The notes under the pieces are model-generated. The model ran no database searches and had not been told where the DNA came from. It saw nothing but the letters and a program-made list of their open reading frames with translations. A program made the position numbers and the translations under genes. DNA of 64,000 nucleotides, from the NCBI GenBank assembly GCA_039889245.1, contig JAZGVH010000002.1:2418001-2482000 (forward strand). Reading direction: 5' to 3'. This DNA comes from Dermatophilaceae bacterium Soc4.6 (GTDB lineage Bacteria > Actinomycetota > Actinomycetes > Actinomycetales > Dermatophilaceae). Numbering within the stretch: position 1 is the first letter of the stretch; the number at the start of each line of letters is the position of its first letter. Positions 17,635 to 25,998 of the stretch are shown here, one piece after another.

Positions 17635-19521
17635 TCACACCGTGACGAGCCTGCTCCCACCGACGGCGGCCAGGCTCGGCAGCCCCGACCACACCGGGTT
17701 GGTGAACTGGCGGATCGAGCCCTTGCTGTCGAGCACGGCCGCCCGGTAGAACGCGTTGCCACCGCTGACTGTCATCCGCGCGACCCCGCCGACCACGGCC
17801 GAGGCGGGGATGGTGGTCACCGTCAGCGCGGCCGACGTGCGCTTGCGGCCGAGCACCTGGATGTCGCCGCGGACGACCTGGATCGACGCGGTGCCCGGCA
17901 GGTCGGTGACGGTGATCGCCAGCTCGGCGGGCCCGGGCTGCTGCGTCGAGGGGACCGACCCCATCGGGCGGCCGTCGAGGGTCAGCCACAGGTCGCTCCC
18001 CCAGCCCACCCGGCTCACCGTGACCCGGCCCGAGCGCAGCGCGTCGAGCTCGCCGGTCTGCGTGCCGTCGCCCCACAGCTGGGTCAGGAAGGTCTCCTTC
18101 CAGGTGTTGCCGTTGTGGTCGTCGCTCACGCCGTTGGCGGTGATGACCAGGCCGTCGCACCACAGCAGGTCACCGAGGGCCAGGTGGTCCTCCGTGGTCA
18201 TCCCCCCGCGCTGGTCGTAGCCGAGCTCGATGACGTCCGCGCCGTAGGCCGCCACCGGCCCGATCGCCTTGTAGGCCTTGAGGATCTTGGCGGGGTCGCG
18301 CACCCCTGTGGAGGTGGAGACGCCGTAGGGGTGGTTGAAGCTCGCGATGCTCCCGCCGGCGCGGATCTGCGCGACCGCGGCCTCGAGGCTGTTGGTGGTC
18401 TCGGTGAAGGGCAGGTTGGTGGCGTCGTCGCCGTACCACCCGAGGTGGTGCTTGTCGGTGCCCGAGACCTCGACGCCGAGTCGCCGGCCGAGGGTGGGGT
18501 GGGCGAGCATGACCTGGTCGTACATCGAGACGACGGCGTCGAAGGCGGCCTGGCCCGTGACCGTGCGGGGCAGGTCGAGGCGCGGCAGCCGGACGCCGAC
18601 CGACCCGCCTGACGAGGTGACCTGCAGCTGGATCGCGAGGATCGAGTTGTCCTCGGGCACGCACACGTCCGAGAAGAAGTAGCGGATGTCGTCGAGCGGG
18701 GTCACCGGCGCAGCGATCGTGTCGCCGACACCGACCGGGACGTAGACGTAGCCGGTCACGGCGTTCTGCTTCACGCGCTTGGCGGGGGTGGCGCCGTAGC
18801 GGTAGACCAGCCGCAGCGGGCGGGTGCCCTGGTTGCTCAGCTGGAGCACGACCTCGAACCACGCGGCGCCCGACAGGGTGGTCACCGTGGCGGGCGCGAG
18901 CACCTGCCGACCGATCACCGAGCCCTCGAAGAGGTGCGTCGCGGTCGTCGCCTTGACGCCCGTGCTCGCCGTTCCGGTGCTCGCCACCTCGAGCGCGAGC
19001 GCCGAGCCACCGGCATACGGCGTCACCTCGGCGCGCGAGCTGCTCGCCGAGCCGGAGCCCACCGGCTTCCAGCGCCAGCCGCCGGAGACCAGCGAGGTGA
19101 AGGTGTATCCGCGCGAGACCCGCGCGTCGCCGGGGACGGCGAACATCCGCCAGTCGTGCTCGGTGGCCCAGATCCAGTCGCACCCGGCAGAGTCGGCGAG
19201 GGAGGCCTGGTTGGAGAACGAGCCGGGGCCCTCCGACGCCGACGAGTGCACGTGCATCGCGTGCCGCCAGCTGCGGGTGCCGTCGGGCAGCACGAGACCA
19301 CCACCGGCGGCGGGCGTCGACGCGGTGGTGGCGGCCGCCGCGCGGGGCAGGGCGCGGGAGCCGAACCACGCGAGCGCCGCGGCGGCCGAGCCGGCGCCCA
19401 GGAGCTGGCGCCGCGAGAAGGGGCCACCGACCGACCGGGCGGCCGAGATCTCGGCATCGCTCAGGCCGAGCGTCAGCAGGTCGATGTCAGGGCAGTCGTC
19501 GTGGTCGCACACGCCTCCCAT
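17635..19521 (-). CDS. Tat-exported PHP-domain protein A
   Basis: This 628-aa paralog of the protein at 14724-16571 shares the same architecture. An N-terminal CDHDDC (C-x4-C) and a twin-arginine region PFSRRQLLGAGSAAAALAW come first. PHP-like metal motifs HAMHVHSSASEG, ATEHDWRM, SFNHPYGV and VIELGYDQRGGMTTEDHLAL follow, and the tail ends FTNPVWSGLPSL...SRLVTV. ATG 19521 is used; GTG 19512, three codons later, aligns better with the start of the paralog, and neither has an ideal ribosome site. The frame is open upstream to 19878, but that part overlaps the divergent secreted protein. It is probably first in an operon with the SMP-30 gene and protein B. Function unknown beyond likely metal-dependent hydrolysis outside the membrane. 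Confidence 0.82.
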   Translation of the reverse strand: MGGVCDHDDCPDIDLLTLGLSDAEISAARSVGGPFSRRQLLGAGSAAAALAWFGSRALPRAAAATTASTPAAGGGLVLPDGTRSWRHAMHVHSSASEGPGSFSNQASLADSAGCDWIWATEHDWRMFAVPGDARVSRGYTFTSLVSGGWRWKPVGSGSASSSRAEVTPYAGGSALALEVASTGTASTGVKATTATHLFEGSVIGRQVLAPATVTTLSGAAWFEVVLQLSNQGTRPLRLVYRYGATPAKRVKQNAVTGYVYVPVGVGDTIAAPVTPLDDIRYFFSDVCVPEDNSILAIQLQVTSSGGSVGVRLPRLDLPRTVTGQAAFDAVVSMYDQVMLAHPTLGRRLGVEVSGTDKHHLGWYGDDATNLPFTETTNSLEAAVAQIRAGGSIASFNHPYGVSTSTGVRDPAKILKAYKAIGPVAAYGADVIELGYDQRGGMTTEDHLALGDLLWCDGLVITANGVSDDHNGNTWKETFLTQLWGDGTQTGELDALRSGRVTVSRVGWGSDLWLTLDGRPMGSVPSTQQPGPAELAITVTDLPGTASIQVVRGDIQVLGRKRTSAALTVTTIPASAVVGGVARMTVSGGNAFYRAAVLDSKGSIRQFTNPVWSGLPSLAAVGGSRLVTV

Positions 19522-19708
19522 GATGCGGGGCGGAGGCGACCGCGACCGGTGCTTTGCGAGGAATCCGCCCCCGGACGCACGCGCCCCGGTGACGGACGGT
19601 CCACACGGCGCGATCCGTGCCGGGATTGACCCATAATCGGAGGGCCGCCGCCATCGAGGGTGACCGGCCCGTGACGGCCTGCCGTCACCCATCAGAGAGA
19701 AGGTCACG

Positions 19709-22294
19709 GTGGTTGCTGCCACACGTCGGGTCAACCTCCTAGCGGCCGTGGCCGTGCTCGCCCTCGTGGTCGGTGGAGTGACCGGCCCGGCATCAGCGTC
19801 GGTCGCCGCGTCGGTGACGACCACGCCGGCGGTCTCGGCGGTCTCTGCGGGCGCGCCCGGGACCGACAGCGCCGGCACCTACGTGCCCATCACGCCCTAC
19901 CGGCTGCTCGACACGCGCCGGGCCACCGGCACCAACGGCACGGCCCCGGTCGGCGGCGGTGCCTCCGTCGTCGTGACCGCGGCCGCACGCACCGCCGACC
20001 TGCCCGCGTCGGGCATCGGGGCGCTGGCCGTGACCGTCACCGTGACGCAGAGCAGCGCCGCGGGCTACCTCACCGCATACGCCGACGGTGCGGGCAACCC
20101 CGGCACGAGCAACCTCAGCTGGGATGCGGGTCAGACCGTCGGCAACGGCGCGGTGGTGCCGGTCTCGCTCGACGGCCGCTTCGTCGTGCGCAACGGCTCG
20201 ACCGGGGCCACCCACGTCGTCGTCGACGTCACGGGCTACTACCGCAGCGGCAAGCCGAGCGTCGCGGGCGCCTTCTCGCCGACGACAGCGACCCGGGTCC
20301 TCGACACCCGACGTTTCGTCGGGGTGCCCAGCGCGAGTCCCCTCGCCAACCTGGCCTCGGTGCACGTGCCCGTGGGGACGCGGGGCCAGGCCGCGGCCGG
20401 AGCGCGAGCGGTCGTGCTCAACCTGACCGTCACCGCGCCCAGCAGAGGCGGCTACGTCACCGTCGGTGGCCCGCTGGCGCTGCCGTACGGCGGCTCGGCC
20501 CTCAACTGGCGCACGGGCCAGACGGTCGCCAACCTCGTGCTCGCCCCCGTCGACCCCGACGGCACGGTCGCCCTGCAGGTGACGGTGCCCGGCGGCACGG
20601 CGCACCTGGTCGCCGACCTCGTCGGCTTCATGACCGACGGACCCCTCGCGCAGGCCGGGGCGACGAGCACGCGGGACCGGCCCTACCGTCTGGTCGACAC
20701 CCGTCTCGGCGCAGGACCGCTCGCGGGTCTCGCGACCCTCGCCGTCCCCTCCGGCCTGCCCACCCAGCCCCTGCTGCCGGGGGACATCAGTGCCGTGGTG
20801 GTCGACGTCACCGTGACCGCGCCGACCGCGGCCGGCTACCTCACTGCCTGGGCCAGCGGCACCGCAGACCCCCACACCTCGGCGATCAACTGGCTCGCCG
20901 GCCAGACCGTCTCGGCCGCGGTCATCGTGCCGGTCGGCGCCGACGGCACGATCTCGCTCCGCAACGGCTCGGGCGGCTCGACCCACGTCGTGGTCGACCT
21001 CGAGGGGATCGTGCTGGGCGCCACGATCGTGGACGCGCCCGGATGGTCGTCGGAGCAGGTGCCCGGATCAGACCTCGGGGCCGGGCCGAGCTCCGGCGTC
21101 GTCGACGTCTCCTGCGCCGACGGCCCCACGTGCGCCGTGCTCAGCACCTCCCAGGGGGGCAACGGCGTGCTCTCGACGCAGGTGCGCCGGTGGGACGGGA
21201 CGACCTGGGGCCCCACCGTGGCCCTCACTCCTCAGCCCGACCCCGGTGGCGCCACCGCCTGCTCGGACAGCGGGCTCTGTGTCGCGACCGTGGCCGTCGG
21301 CACGACCTCGGAGGTCGCCAGCAGCGGGGCCGACGGTGCGTGGGTCGTCGAGGCGCCCCCCGTGGATGCGGAGGGCCGCATCCCCGACGTGACGGCCGTG
21401 GCGTGCGCTCCCGGGGGCACCACCTGCGTGGCGAGCGGCAGCGCCCACGCGACCGGCTCGTCGACCGCCCACCCCTACGTCGCGCAGCGGGGGCCCGGCG
21501 GGTGGCAGTCGCTCCCCGTGACCACCGCGGGGCCCGGCTCGCTCGGCGACGTCGACTGCGCCTCCGATTCCTCGTGCGTGGCCGTCGGGTCGACGACCGA
21601 CGCTTCGGTGGGCACCAGCCTGGTGGCCACCTGGGACGGCACGGTCTGGACGACGCAGACGCTGTCGGTCCCCGGCTCGACGGGCGCGACCAGTGCCGTG
21701 CGGGTGGCTGCCGGGGGCGAGGGCGACTACACGCTCACCGGCACCCTCGCGGGCAGCCCTGGCACCGGAACCACCCGCTACACCGCGGTCCGCTCGGGTG
21801 GCACCTGGAGCGCCACGACCGTCTCCGAGGCGGGCTTCACCGGTGGTGAGCTGGCGTGCCAGCGCCTCGGCACCGGCTGCTGGGCCAGCGCCACCGCCGC
21901 TCAGTCGCTGGGAGCCGTGCCCGGTGGCGGTCCCGTCACGTTCGCGACCACCCACGCACCGCGGCCGGGCGTCCTCGGCTCGCTGGCCTGCCCGAGGGAC
22001 TGGTGCACCGGCGCTGCCCCGATGCTGTCGGGTGTGGTGGACGACCGCGGGGTCGTCCTCGACCTGACGGCCGGCGCGTGGACCGTCGGCGCCGCACCGA
22101 CACCCCCCGACTACGTCGAGGGCGGGGGCGGGGCCGCCCAGGTCGGGTGCTGGTCGGGCGGGTGCCTGCTCGTGAGCCCGTATGCCGTCCGCTCCGGCGG
22201 TCGGGCGCTCTCAGCCGACGTGCTGCTGCGCAGTCCCTGCGTCGTCACGTGCGTCGCTGCCCCGGGCGCCGCGTGGGTGCCGCAGGTGAGGTAG
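19709..22294 (+). CDS. Large secreted protein: three RLLDTR repeats plus Cys-pair propeller-like half
   Basis: This 861-aa protein has a signal peptide (to about residue 32). Residues 58-437 hold three tandem beta-rich repeats of about 125 residues. Each begins with a R(L/V)(L/V)DTR motif (YRLLDTRRATG, TRVLDTRRFVG, YRLVDTRLGAG) and ends with HVVVDVTGYY-like strands (HVVVDVTGYY, HLVADLVGF, HVVVDLEGI). The C-terminal half has at least seven spaced cysteine pairs (DVSCADGPTCAVL, TACSDSGLCVAT, VACAPGGTTCVAS, VDCASDSSCVAV, ELACQRLGTGCWA, SLACPRDWCTGAA, VGCWSGGCLLV), suggesting disulfide-pinned blades. GTG 19709 follows GAGAAGGTCAC. Such proteins are found on actinobacterial surfaces and their ligand is not established. 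It is divergent from PHP protein A. Confidence 0.82.
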   Translation: MVAATRRVNLLAAVAVLALVVGGVTGPASASVAASVTTTPAVSAVSAGAPGTDSAGTYVPITPYRLLDTRRATGTNGTAPVGGGASVVVTAAARTADLPASGIGALAVTVTVTQSSAAGYLTAYADGAGNPGTSNLSWDAGQTVGNGAVVPVSLDGRFVVRNGSTGATHVVVDVTGYYRSGKPSVAGAFSPTTATRVLDTRRFVGVPSASPLANLASVHVPVGTRGQAAAGARAVVLNLTVTAPSRGGYVTVGGPLALPYGGSALNWRTGQTVANLVLAPVDPDGTVALQVTVPGGTAHLVADLVGFMTDGPLAQAGATSTRDRPYRLVDTRLGAGPLAGLATLAVPSGLPTQPLLPGDISAVVVDVTVTAPTAAGYLTAWASGTADPHTSAINWLAGQTVSAAVIVPVGADGTISLRNGSGGSTHVVVDLEGIVLGATIVDAPGWSSEQVPGSDLGAGPSSGVVDVSCADGPTCAVLSTSQGGNGVLSTQVRRWDGTTWGPTVALTPQPDPGGATACSDSGLCVATVAVGTTSEVASSGADGAWVVEAPPVDAEGRIPDVTAVACAPGGTTCVASGSAHATGSSTAHPYVAQRGPGGWQSLPVTTAGPGSLGDVDCASDSSCVAVGSTTDASVGTSLVATWDGTVWTTQTLSVPGSTGATSAVRVAAGGEGDYTLTGTLAGSPGTGTTRYTAVRSGGTWSATTVSEAGFTGGELACQRLGTGCWASATAAQSLGAVPGGGPVTFATTHAPRPGVLGSLACPRDWCTGAAPMLSGVVDDRGVVLDLTAGAWTVGAAPTPPDYVEGGGGAAQVGCWSGGCLLVSPYAVRSGGRALSADVLLRSPCVVTCVAAPGAAWVPQVR

Positions 22295-22308
22295 GCCCCT
22301 GACCTTGC

Positions 22309-22381
22309 GTTCCAAACTAGGGAAACCCGTTGTTCGGGATGCGGCCGACCCTCAGAACCACGGGTTTCCCTGGTCCGGAAC
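22309..22381. repeat. Long imperfect inverted repeat between convergent genes
   Basis: Two 27-base arms (22309-22335 and 22355-22381) are inverted copies with five differences. They share GTTCC at the outside, AGGGAAACCCGT in the centre and GTTC inside, around a 19-base spacer. It sits just after the large secreted gene and before the rplI terminator, so it may terminate that transcript. The length, the palindromic GGGAAACCC core and the presence of a second terminator next door make it look more like a mobile repeat or a protein-binding site. Confidence 0.65.
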
Positions 22382-22414
22382 GCGGTGGGACGCCTGGCTC
22401 GGCCCGCACACACG

Positions 22415-22449
22415 ACGACGCCCCACCCGGTGACCGGGTGGGGCGTCGT
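22415..22449. terminator. Strong terminator of the rpsF-ssb-rpsR-rplI operon
   Basis: ACGACGCCCCACCCGG and CCGGGTGGGGCGTCGT form a perfect 16-bp stem with a 3-base loop, 27 bp downstream of rplI on the minus strand. There is no T-tract. Confidence 0.85.
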
Positions 22450-22475
22450 GCGTCGTGCTGCTCGTGGTGCAGGCG

Positions 22476-22922
22476 TCAGGCGCCGACGACCTCGAGGTTG
22501 ACGGTCGCGGAGACCTCCGCGTGGAGGCGGACCGTGGCCTGGTAGGTGCCGGTCGTCTTGACGTGACCGAGCACCTCGATCTTGCGCTTGTCGAGCTCGG
22601 GACCGCCGCCGGCCTTGACCGCGGCGGCGACGTCGCCACCACTGACGGCGCCGAAGAGGCGACCACCGGTGCCGGCCTTGGCCGTCACCGTGACCGGCTT
22701 GGCCTCGAGGCGGCCCTTGAGCTGCTTCGCGGCGTCGAGGTCGTGGATCGCGCGGGTCGAGCGCGCCTTGATGATGGCGTCGACCTGCTTCTGACCACCC
22801 TTGGTCCACGGCGTGGCGAAGCCGCGGGGCATGAGGTAGTTGCGGGCGTAGCCGTCCTTGACGTCGATGACGTCACCGGCGGCACCGAGGCCGGAGACCT
22901 CGTGGGTGAGGATGAGCTTCAT
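22476..22922 (-). CDS. rplI: 50S ribosomal protein L9
   Basis: This 148-aa protein starts [20 protein letters not shown] with the family motif [13 protein letters not shown]. The linker helix and C-terminal domain ([33 protein letters not shown]) are complete. It binds domain V of 23S rRNA near the L1 stalk. It is the last gene of the rpsF-ssb-rpsR-rplI operon. The replicative helicase gene dnaB often follows rplI in related genomes but is not present here; transcription ends at a strong hairpin. Confidence 0.97.
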   Translation of the reverse strand: MKLILTHEVSGLGAAGDVIDVKDGYARNYLMPRGFATPWTKGGQKQVDAIIKARSTRAIHDLDAAKQLKGRLEAKPVTVTAKAGTGGRLFGAVSGGDVAAAVKAGGGPELDKRKIEVLGHVKTTGTYQATVRLHAEVSATVNLEVVGA

Positions 22923-22948
22923 GGTGTGTCCTTATCTCTGCTCGGGTC

Positions 22949-23185
22949 TCAGCGAGCTGAGCTCGAGTAGGGCAGCAGGGCCATCTCACGGGCGTTCTTG
23001 ACGGCCGTGGCGATGAGGCGCTGCTCCTGGACAGAGACACCCGTGACGCGGCGCGCCCGGATCTTGCCCCGGTCGGAGATGAACTTGCGCAGCAGCGCGG
23101 TGTCCTTGTAGTCGATGTTCTCGACCTTGGCGGCCTTGAGGGGGTTCGCCTTCTTCTTGGGCTTACGCACAACGGGCTTGGCCAT
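22949..23185 (-). CDS. rpsR: 30S ribosomal protein S18
   Basis: This 78-aa basic protein contains [20 protein letters not shown] and the signature [20 protein letters not shown]. It has no CxxC zinc motif, so this is the zinc-independent form. It lies between ssb and rplI and partners S6 on the ribosome platform. The start is preceded by AAGGAG. Confidence 0.96.
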   Translation of the reverse strand: MAKPVVRKPKKKANPLKAAKVENIDYKDTALLRKFISDRGKIRARRVTGVSVQEQRLIATAVKNAREMALLPYSSSAR

Positions 23186-23330
23186 CGTGGTGCTCTCCTT
23201 CGTGTCGTGAGAGCCCGGGGGGGTGCCCCGGGATGGGGTGGTGCTGGTCTTGCAGGAGGCCGTGCAGCGCCTGCCTCACGGCAGGTCACCTCAGGCGTGA
23301 GGGAAAAGCAGGATCAACGGCGACCGTCGA

Positions 23331-23969
23331 TCAGAAGGGGGGCTCGTCATAGCTCGGCGCGCCGCCACCCCAGCCGCCCTGGCCACCCTCGCGAGGGCTG
23401 CCCTGACCGCCAGCGGGAGCCGGCTGTGCCCCACCGCCCCAGCTGCCACCCTGGGGGCTTCCGCCACCAGAGCCTGAGCTCGGACCGGTGGCCCAGGGGT
23501 CTTCGGCCGGGCTGCCGTTGCCGCCACCGGAGCCTCCGCTCCAGCCGCCACCACCGCCGCCACCGCCTTGACCACCGAAGCCTCCGCCGCCGCCACCGCC
23601 ACTGCGCTGGGTCTTGGTGACCTTCGCCGAGGCGTAGCGCAGCGAGGGGCCGATCTCGTCGACCTCCATCTCGACCACGGTGCGCTTCTCGCCTTCCTTG
23701 GTCTCGTAGGAGCGTGACTTCAGTCGGCCGGAGACGATGACGCGGGTGCCCCGCTGGATCGACTCGGCGACGTTCTCGGCAGCGTCACGCCAGACGGAGC
23801 AGCGCATGAACAGCGTCTCGCCGTCCTTCCACTCGTTGCTCTGGCGATCGAACGCGCGTGGCGTGGAGGCCACGGTGAAGTTCGCGACGGCTGCCCCGGA
23901 CGGCGTGAAACGCAGCTCGGGGTCGCCGGTGATGTTGCCGATGACCGTGATGACGGTGTCGCCTGCCAT
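23331..23969 (-). CDS. ssb: Single-stranded DNA-binding protein
   Basis: This 212-aa protein has an OB fold in the first 115 residues ([60 protein letters not shown]). A very Gly-rich disordered linker with runs of GGGGGG follows, then an acidic tip SYDEPPF that recruits replication and repair partners. It lies between rpsF and rpsR, the standard bacterial context. Confidence 0.97.
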   Translation of the reverse strand: MAGDTVITVIGNITGDPELRFTPSGAAVANFTVASTPRAFDRQSNEWKDGETLFMRCSVWRDAAENVAESIQRGTRVIVSGRLKSRSYETKEGEKRTVVEMEVDEIGPSLRYASAKVTKTQRSGGGGGGGFGGQGGGGGGGGWSGGSGGGNGSPAEDPWATGPSSGSGGGSPQGGSWGGGAQPAPAGGQGSPREGGQGGWGGGAPSYDEPPF

Positions 23970-24000
23970 GGATCCTTATCCGCTCGTGAAGGTGGCTCGC

Positions 24001-24288
24001 TCAGGCGCCGGGGCGCAGGAGCTTGGTGCGAAGAACCGACTCGTTGAGCCCGAGCTGGCGGTCCAGCTCCTGGGCCGTGGCGGGCTCGGCCGACATGGAG
24101 ACGACGGCGTAGATGCCCTCGGCCTTCTTCTTGATCTCGTAGGCGAGACGACGGCGGCCCCAGATGTCGATGTTGTCGACGGTGCCCCCGTCCTTCGTCA
24201 CGACGGCGAGGAACTTGTCCAGGGACGGGGCGACGGTGCGCTCGTCCAGCTCGGGGTCGAGGATGACCATGAGTTCGTACTGACGCAT
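24001..24288 (-). CDS. rpsF: 30S ribosomal protein S6
   Basis: This protein of about 95 aa starts [20 protein letters not shown] and contains the conserved [23 protein letters not shown] 24288 is preceded by AGGAGG at 11 bases; an in-frame GTG at 24300 overlaps that ribosome site and is less likely. It is first gene of the operon with ssb, rpsR and rplI. The promoter should lie in 24305-24490, where no gene is seen. Confidence 0.96.
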   Translation of the reverse strand: MRQYELMVILDPELDERTVAPSLDKFLAVVTKDGGTVDNIDIWGRRRLAYEIKKKAEGIYAVVSMSAEPATAQELDRQLGLNESVLRTKLLRPGA

Positions 24289-24491
24289 GCGGTGACCCAC
24301 CTCCTTCGGTCTTGGCGGTCACGGTCTCTCCGTGACAGGAGGGTTGCTGTTGCGTAGCCCGCCGTGACCCAGAGCCTGCCACGCAGAGGCGACAGGCGAC
24401 TCTCGTCATCCACAGGTGACGCGAGTGGAGGGCGAGCAAGGCACGGCGAACCGGCCCAGACTACCGGGGCCGGGCTCCGGCCCGAAATCCG

Positions 24492-25973
24492 TCAGCCGAC
24501 CCGGACGATGAGCTGGTCCCGGGCCCCGCGCAGCGGACCGGCCAGCTCGTCGGGCTCCAGCTGGAGGGCCGACTGCTCGTCGGCCGCCTGGAGGGCGGCC
24601 AGCAGCCCGGGGTCGAGGCTCGAGCCCTGCTGCTCCGCCGACCGACGCAGGCCGTCGGCCTCCTCGCGCAGGTCGGGCCAGCGGCTGCGCGAGATCCGCC
24701 AGGTGCGGTTGACCAGCCACAGCATCCCGGTCAGGCGCAGGCCGAGGAAGAAGGCGTACCACCCTGCCGGCAGGCCGCGGTCGGGGACCGAGATGGCGGC
24801 GACGTAGAGCCACACCGCGACGAAGTGCAGGGTCTCGGCCCCGGCCCACACGAGGTGGTCGCGCCAGGCGAGGCCCACGAGGGCGACGAGCGGCACCAGC
24901 CACAGCGAGCTCTGCACCGGCACCGACTTGCCGGTGACCAGCACGATGGTCACCATCACGAGGCTGACCTCGGCCACGGTGGGCCGCCGCGGCGCAGCGA
25001 GCGCGAGCAGCGCCCCGGTGACCAGCGCGGCCACCCACCCCAGCACCGCGAAGGTGGTCACCGCGCCGGGGGGAAGGGGATAGCCCGCGAGCTGCGGCAG
25101 CACCCAGAGCGAGCCGAACCCGGCGCCCGCACCGGCCCAGCCCCGGTAGGCGGCCAGCGCGGCCGCGGGGTTGAGCACGAGCAGGCCGCCGACCACGACG
25201 ACCACGGTCGCGAGCACCGCCCCGGCGCTCTGGAGCCACGGCCGCAGGCGGCCCGCCCGGAGGCTGACCAGGAGCATGGCGAGCAGGATCAGCACCGGGT
25301 AGGTGCGGGCTGAGACCGCGAGCCCCAGCAGCACCCCGGCGAGCACCAGTCGGCTGCGCCCCCACGCCCACAGGCCCCCGGCCACGAGGGCGACACCGAG
25401 CACGTCGGGAGCCACCACCACGGTGAGCACCACGACCGGGGACAGCGCCAGGTGGGCCGCCCGCAGGGGGAAGCGCGGCACCGACATGGCGGTCCACCAG
25501 ACGCTGACCGCGATGAGCACGGCCGCGAGCGCTGCCCACAGGCCGAAGTACCACAGCATCCGCTGGGCGCTGGTGCCGTCGGGGACCAGCTGAGCCAGGC
25601 CCGACATCACGAGCGCGGTCAGCGGTGGCTGCCCCACCGACGGCGCCCCGGACCCGCCCGTGAGGAACGGACCCAGCCCCACGCTGAGCCCGCTGTCCTT
25701 GTAGGTCGCGGGCAGGTCGGAGAAGCACAGGTGCCAGAACTGGTCGGGCGTCGACCAGCCCGAGCCGAGGCAGTGGGCCCGCTCCACCACGGCCAGCCCC
25801 ATCGGCAGCGCGGCGGCTGCGGCGAGGAGGGCAGCGGTCTGGCGGACGCCGTGGACGAGTGGCGCGGCATACCGGCCGATGGGTCCGCCGACGACCTCGG
25901 AGGCCGCGTGGACGACGGGATCCTGCTCCGAGGGGCGCGTCACCAGGTCGGGGCTCGGGGGGCGCGTGGGCAC
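24492..25973 (-). CDS. GT87 (DUF2029)-family membrane glycosyltransferase
   Basis: This 493-aa polytopic protein has about ten hydrophobic segments. The first loop contains ERAHCLGSGWSTPDQFWHLC followed by FSDLPATY, the Asp-containing external loop typical of GT-C polyprenyl-phosphate-mannose-dependent enzymes. Later motifs are SARTYPVLILLAMLLVSLR and TGKSVPVQSSLWLVPLVALV. A cytoplasmic C-terminal tail of about 70 residues is charged. GT87 enzymes add mannose from polyprenyl-phosphate-mannose to cell-wall glycolipids or glycans. It sits 25 bp downstream of the class A PBP gene on the same strand, so co-expression with cell-wall synthesis is likely. Confidence 0.85.
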   Translation of the reverse strand: MPTRPPSPDLVTRPSEQDPVVHAASEVVGGPIGRYAAPLVHGVRQTAALLAAAAALPMGLAVVERAHCLGSGWSTPDQFWHLCFSDLPATYKDSGLSVGLGPFLTGGSGAPSVGQPPLTALVMSGLAQLVPDGTSAQRMLWYFGLWAALAAVLIAVSVWWTAMSVPRFPLRAAHLALSPVVVLTVVVAPDVLGVALVAGGLWAWGRSRLVLAGVLLGLAVSARTYPVLILLAMLLVSLRAGRLRPWLQSAGAVLATVVVVVGGLLVLNPAAALAAYRGWAGAGAGFGSLWVLPQLAGYPLPPGAVTTFAVLGWVAALVTGALLALAAPRRPTVAEVSLVMVTIVLVTGKSVPVQSSLWLVPLVALVGLAWRDHLVWAGAETLHFVAVWLYVAAISVPDRGLPAGWYAFFLGLRLTGMLWLVNRTWRISRSRWPDLREEADGLRRSAEQQGSSLDPGLLAALQAADEQSALQLEPDELAGPLRGARDQLIVRVG

Positions 25974-25998
25974 GTCGGCAGCCTAGCCGCGGTCAGGG

